Origin: an uncultured Chloroflexota bacterium
Lineage (GTDB): Bacteria; Chloroflexota; Anaerolineae; Anaerolineales; Anaerolineaceae
Direction of reading: 5' to 3'
DNA length: 64,000 nt
Assembly: GCA_902791025.1 (NCBI GenBank)
Contig: CADATZ010000016.1
Span: forward strand, 53,430 to 117,429
This document shows, piece by piece, positions 60,364 through 64,000 of this stretch. The stretch's first letter is position 1. Each line of letters starts with the position of its first letter. The notes below the pieces were generated by a model. That model saw only the letters and a program-made list of their open reading frames with translations. It was not told the DNA's origin and searched no databases. The translations under genes were made by a program, and so were the position numbers.

Positions 60364-61359
60364 ATGTGGAAAAAAGATGAAATCCTGTTTAAAATAATAA
60401 TCATGGACAATGGTATGGATCACGAAACTCAAGAGAAAACTTGCTGCAGCACATATATAGATTTAAAGGCATTTCCGGTGAATATTGTTCTTACGAAGCT
60501 GCTGCAGGACAAGACGACAAAACGGAATATTATCTTTGCCACTGACGTTTATAACATTGATCCGAAGACTGAAATCACAGCAGAACTGTTGCAGCAGATG
60601 GGCGATGATCCTATTCAGCCGCGCTGTTTCAAGAGCAGGGCTGAGCAGGCAGACCGCACTCGTAAAAATGCGGAGGTCTTTACGCCAGTCTGGATTTGCA
60701 ATCGGATGAACAATTATTGTGATGAAGAGTGGTTTGGCAGAAAAGATGTATTCAACACAGAAAATGCTCAGAATTATTCTGTGATTGAAGAAAAAATTAT
60801 TTTTCCGGAAGGGAAAAGCTGGCTGAAATATGTCGACTCCAAACGACTGGAGATCACCTGCGGTGAAGCTCCGTTTCTGGTTTCCCGCTATAACGCCGCG
60901 GATGGTACGCCTGTTGAAATCAAAAACCGCATTGGCGTTCTGGATCGAAAAATGCGCATCGTTAATGAAAACACCGAAAAGGAAGCTGACTGGCTGAAAT
61001 GGACATACCGGGCATTCCAAAGCGTGTACGGCTATGAGTATCAGGGCGATAATTTATTGATTGCCCGCATAAATTTGCTGATGAGCTTTGCGGAATACAT
61101 GTCATTCCGGCTGCATCGGGAGCCAACCCTGAAAGAATTAAAAAAGATCACCAACATTATCTGCTGGAATATCTGGCAGATGGATGGTCTGACCGGGACG
61201 ATACCGCTTTTGGAACGGGAAGCAGAAATCCAGTCGCTGACGCTGTTTTCAGGTTTTGGACTGAATGCCAGTGTTGAAATGGAAAAGATTCCCTGCCGGA
61301 TCTTTGACTGGCGGGAAAAGGCATCGCTTCCTTATAACAGCATTAAAAGATATGGATAG
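60364..61359 (+). CDS. Restriction-modification system M subunit, N-terminal type
   Basis: 331 aa matching the 'restriction endonuclease subunit M' family that works beside an Eco57I-type methylase. The AdoMet-region motif is TRKNAEVFTPVWICNRMN near residue 99, then NNYCDEEWFGRKDVFN, RLEITCGEAPFLVSRY, NRIGVLDRKMRIVNENTEKE, GYEYQGDNLLIARINLLMSF and ICWNIWQMDGLTGTIP. Length is usual for the family. It has no NPPY; that motif lies in the gene at 63293. Start uncertain (ATG at 60364, or 60403). Confidence 0.82.
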   Translation: MWKKDEILFKIIIMDNGMDHETQEKTCCSTYIDLKAFPVNIVLTKLLQDKTTKRNIIFATDVYNIDPKTEITAELLQQMGDDPIQPRCFKSRAEQADRTRKNAEVFTPVWICNRMNNYCDEEWFGRKDVFNTENAQNYSVIEEKIIFPEGKSWLKYVDSKRLEITCGEAPFLVSRYNAADGTPVEIKNRIGVLDRKMRIVNENTEKEADWLKWTYRAFQSVYGYEYQGDNLLIARINLLMSFAEYMSFRLHREPTLKELKKITNIICWNIWQMDGLTGTIPLLEREAEIQSLTLFSGFGLNASVEMEKIPCRIFDWREKASLPYNSIKRYG

Positions 61360-61405
61360 GTCACCCCGAATTCTTATTTTCTGGTTTTTGATATGGAGAA
61401 TCAAT

Positions 61406-63064
61406 ATGCTAAATAATAAAACGACACTGGATGAATTACTGAATGCCAAAGAAGGGGAAGAGATCCAGTTTAAAGAAGCCAAACACAGATTTGATTACGG
61501 TGAGGCAGAAAAAATATGCTGCGCACTGGCAAATTGCGGCGGAGGCAAGCTGGTTTTTGGTATAACAGATAAACGTCCGCGGAAAATAGTCGGCAGCGCA
61601 GCATTCGACCAACCGGAACGTACCCGAAAAGGTCTCATCGAAAAGTTAAAAGTCATGGTGGATTTTCAACTCCTATATGCCCGGGAGAATAAAGAACCTG
61701 AGGAAAACCGGGTATTGGTTTTTGATGTTGCCAGTCGTCCGTTAGGATTGCCTGTACAGGTAGATGGAATCGCATGGTGGTATGAGGGTGATAGTCTGAT
61801 TCCGATGCCGGAAGAGATCCGACGAAAAATATATGAAGAGACCGGATTCGATTTTTCCGGAAGTATTTGTCCCTCAGCAAAAATCTCCGACCTGGATGAT
61901 GAAGCAGTTGAAGCATTTCGTTCAAAATGGATCGAAAAGAGCGGCAATAAACGCTATGCCAATCTATCCGTTGAACAACTTCTGCGTGATTGCGAGGCAA
62001 TCACCGATGAAGGCATCACTTTTGCAGCACTTATTCTGTTCGGAAAAAGGGAAGCGCTTGGAAAATACTTGTCCCAATCGGAAATCATATTTGAATATCG
62101 TTCATCCAACGCATCCGGTCCCGCAAATCAGCGTGAGACATTCCGACAGGGTTTCTTCTCCTGTTATGACCGGTTATGGGATCTTGTGAATCTCCGTAAT
62201 GATATCCAGCACTATCAGGAGGGGTTTTTCATCTTTGATATTCCAACGTTTAACGAAAGCGCAGTCAGAGAAGCAATTCTGAACGCAGTCAGCCATCGGA
62301 ATTATCAATTGGCCGGGAGTGTTTTTATCCGCCAATACCCGGATAGACTCAGGATCGAAAGTCCCGGCGGATTGCCGAATGGTGTAACGCTGGAAAACAT
62401 TCTGGATCGTCAGGTACCGCGAAATCGACGAATTGCAGAAATACTTGCCCTTTGTGGTTTGGTGGAACGTTCCGGACAGGGAATGAATATCCTCTTTGAG
62501 ACCAGTGTCAGAGAAGCAAAGCCGCTGCCGGATTTCACCGGTACGGACAACAATTTTGTTTTCCTGACGTTAAACGGACTTATTTTAGACAAGCGGATGC
62601 TTTCGCTGATAAACAGGATCGGCAATGAGCGTCTGGAAAGGCTCACAACTGCAGATTTTCTTACGATCAATGCGTTGTATCATGAAGACACGCTGGGTGA
62701 CGACATGAAAGAATGCCTGAAACACCTGACCGAGATAGGGATTGCCGAACATATCGGCCGCAAAAAATATGTTTTGGCCAGAAGCCTCTACAGTGCAGTC
62801 GGTAAGGCCGGTATCCATACAAGAAATGTTGGTCTTGATCGTGAAACAAATAAAGAGCTGCTGCTGAAACATATGCGTGAAAACGGAGAAAAAGGGACAC
62901 CATTTAAGGAGTTCCAGCAGGTTTTACCCAGCCACAGCCGCGGAGAAATACAGGTTTTGCTCCGGGAGCTTCGCAGAGATAATCGAGCTTATTGTTTGGG
63001 AAAAACCAGTGCGGCCAGGTGGTTTATTAGTGCTGAACCACTATTAGAGTTTGAAGAAATATAA
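61406..63064 (+). CDS. AlbA-domain ATP-binding protein (RecG-like C-terminus)
   Basis: 552 aa from the ATG at 61406 (GGAG seven bases before; the frame is open upstream over the end of the M gene). Schlafen AlbA_2 domain at about 10-125 (EEIQFKEAKHRFDYGEAEKI, ALANCGGGKLVFGITD), a HATPase_c_4 part at about 300-380 (AVREAILNAVSHRNYQLAGS, ALCGLVERSGQGMNILFE) and two winged-helix-like ends (LLLKHMRENGEKGTPFKEFQ). It lies between the two methylase parts of the R-M locus, so it may be a regulator or an accessory defence gene. Confidence 0.85.
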   Translation: MLNNKTTLDELLNAKEGEEIQFKEAKHRFDYGEAEKICCALANCGGGKLVFGITDKRPRKIVGSAAFDQPERTRKGLIEKLKVMVDFQLLYARENKEPEENRVLVFDVASRPLGLPVQVDGIAWWYEGDSLIPMPEEIRRKIYEETGFDFSGSICPSAKISDLDDEAVEAFRSKWIEKSGNKRYANLSVEQLLRDCEAITDEGITFAALILFGKREALGKYLSQSEIIFEYRSSNASGPANQRETFRQGFFSCYDRLWDLVNLRNDIQHYQEGFFIFDIPTFNESAVREAILNAVSHRNYQLAGSVFIRQYPDRLRIESPGGLPNGVTLENILDRQVPRNRRIAEILALCGLVERSGQGMNILFETSVREAKPLPDFTGTDNNFVFLTLNGLILDKRMLSLINRIGNERLERLTTADFLTINALYHEDTLGDDMKECLKHLTEIGIAEHIGRKKYVLARSLYSAVGKAGIHTRNVGLDRETNKELLLKHMRENGEKGTPFKEFQQVLPSHSRGEIQVLLRELRRDNRAYCLGKTSAARWFISAEPLLEFEEI

Positions 63065-63070
63065 GATAAA

Positions 63071-63110
63071 CTTGCAACTAATTGCAAGTTAGTTGCAAGT
63101 TAGTTGCAAG
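63071..63110. repeat. 11-bp repeats TTAGTTGCAAG
   Basis: CTTGCAACTAA (63071-63081) followed by TTAGTTGCAAG twice in tandem (63089-63099, 63100-63110). One copy is inverted to the other two, leaving a hairpin. Six bases after the AlbA gene stop. Confidence 0.9.
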
Positions 63111-63292
63111 TTTAAGCAAAATGGCAGCAAGTTTTTCTGAAATTTATTCGTAAGTTAGCTGCAATCCGGTTGCGATTATGATGCAACAATTGAAAAGAAA
63201 ATATATATAACTGACTGAAAAGGCAGTAAACGTCAAAAATAAATGCTGCAGACAGCATAAGGATTCAGGGCTGGCAGGAAAGGAAGTACCTC

Positions 63293-63904
63293 ATGAAATT
63301 TGACTTTTGCATCGGCAATCCACCATATCAGGAGGAGATTGAAAACAATGGACGGCAAAATCCAGTATACAATTATTTTATGGATGCAGCATATGAAATT
63401 GCTGATTGTACAGAATTAATTACTCCCGGACGTTTTTTATTTGATGCTGGACAGACTCCTAAAGCATGGAATCAAAAAATGCTTAATGATGAACATTTAA
63501 AGGTTCTATTTTTCGAATCAGATGCTTCTTCTATATTCTGCAATACTGAGATTAAGGGGGGGGTAGCAATTACGTTCTACAATAAAAAGTGTAAATATAA
63601 CCCAATTGGCATTTTTACTAAATATACAGAGCTAAATTCTATTCTTCAAAAAATTAATTCTCCTTTATCAACGCTAGACACAATAATTTCATCAAGAGGA
63701 ACTTATAGGTTCTCAAAATTTCTGATAAATGATTTTCCATTTATCCCTACTCGATTAGGAACAGGAACCGGTAATATGATGGCTTCAAATTTTTTCGATA
63801 AAGTTCCTGAAGTCTATAAAGAAGAAAGACCAAATGAGGAATATATTGGTATTCTTTCTCGAAAAAATAATCGAAGAACAATTTGTTACATTAAACGTAA
63901 ATAG
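63293..63904 (+). pseudogene. Eco57I-type DNA methylase, truncated
   Basis: 203 aa with the adenine-methylase motif NPPY at residues 9-12 (FCIGNPPYQEEIENN), then PVYNYFMDAAYEI, ELITPGRFLFDAG and SSRGTYRFSKFLI. Family members continue for about 300 more residues, including the target-recognition region. Here a TAG follows YIKRK and none of the three + frames continues the protein. AT-rich compared with the 1-40 kb genes. A remnant is more likely than a working enzyme. Confidence 0.75.
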
Positions 63905-64000
63905 TGCATGCTCAACAAATAGGAAATGAGCATAAATTACGAGAAAGAAAGGGCTGTCTGATATAATTAAAGTGCAAAGAAAAACCAGAAAAACAAGTAA

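Noticed and set aside
63071..63110. CRISPR array
   Set aside because: Repeats are 11 bp, directly adjoining and one is inverted; there are no spacers.

Overview
The window looks like chromosomal DNA of a member of Chloroflexota, most likely class Anaerolineae. This is an inference from gene content: an NBR1-type Ig lipoprotein, a Ycf45-like R3H ATPase, an FMN-riboswitch-controlled riboflavin ABC importer, a long sortase protein and several GT-C-like membrane proteins. No rRNA is present to test it.

Layout. 1-12.4 kb is mostly housekeeping on the + strand: polA (5' end outside the window), an ECF sigma/anti-sigma pair, a LapA-like protein, an exported propeller, uvrC, a relBE toxin-antitoxin pair, nadK and recN. 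12.5-20.4 kb carries a LysM surface protein, the R3H ATPase, tmk, a DUF951 protein, the t6A genes tsaE-tsaB with rimI, a 4Fe-4S uracil-DNA glycosylase and the NBR1-Ig lipoprotein. 20.8-35.7 kb is mostly minus strand: aspS, the sortase protein, two paralogous polytopic membrane proteins, a HAD phosphatase, an exported hydrolase and a YitT protein. 36-42 kb holds a VanW protein, an ArfB-like rescue factor, a lipoprotein and the RFN-ribX-ribY-ribZ unit. 42-54 kb holds an AlbA-domain protein, tRNA-Glu(CTC), a UBA/DUF4342 protein, a glycan-assembly cluster (three soluble glycosyltransferases, a WecA/TagO-type transferase, a large membrane glycosyltransferase-like protein) and an ABC-F ATPase. 54.2-55.3 kb has two parS sites and seven DnaA boxes, so it is probably the replication origin. 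55.4-60.2 kb has an AAA/DUF4143 ATPase, a nucleotidyltransferase-fold protein, oligoendopeptidase F and an acidic protein. The right end is a decayed restriction-modification locus with an AlbA-domain gene between its two methylase parts.

The most unusual signal is a dense set of dispersed repeats. (1) A 61-bp palindrome (family A, eight full copies plus fragments), often directly behind stop codons. (2) Other palindromes with the same GGGGAC...GTCCCC ends. (3) 7-bp tandem repeats filling many gene gaps, often as TTAGG-type heptads after a stop and inverted CCTAA-type heptads before the next start. In three genes these elements are read in frame: inside two paralogous membrane proteins at the corresponding inter-helix loop, and as a C-terminal extension of a HAD phosphatase. 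This resembles the protein-coding palindromic elements of Rickettsia.

Everything here was read by eye. Domain limits are approximate and no alignment or search was run.
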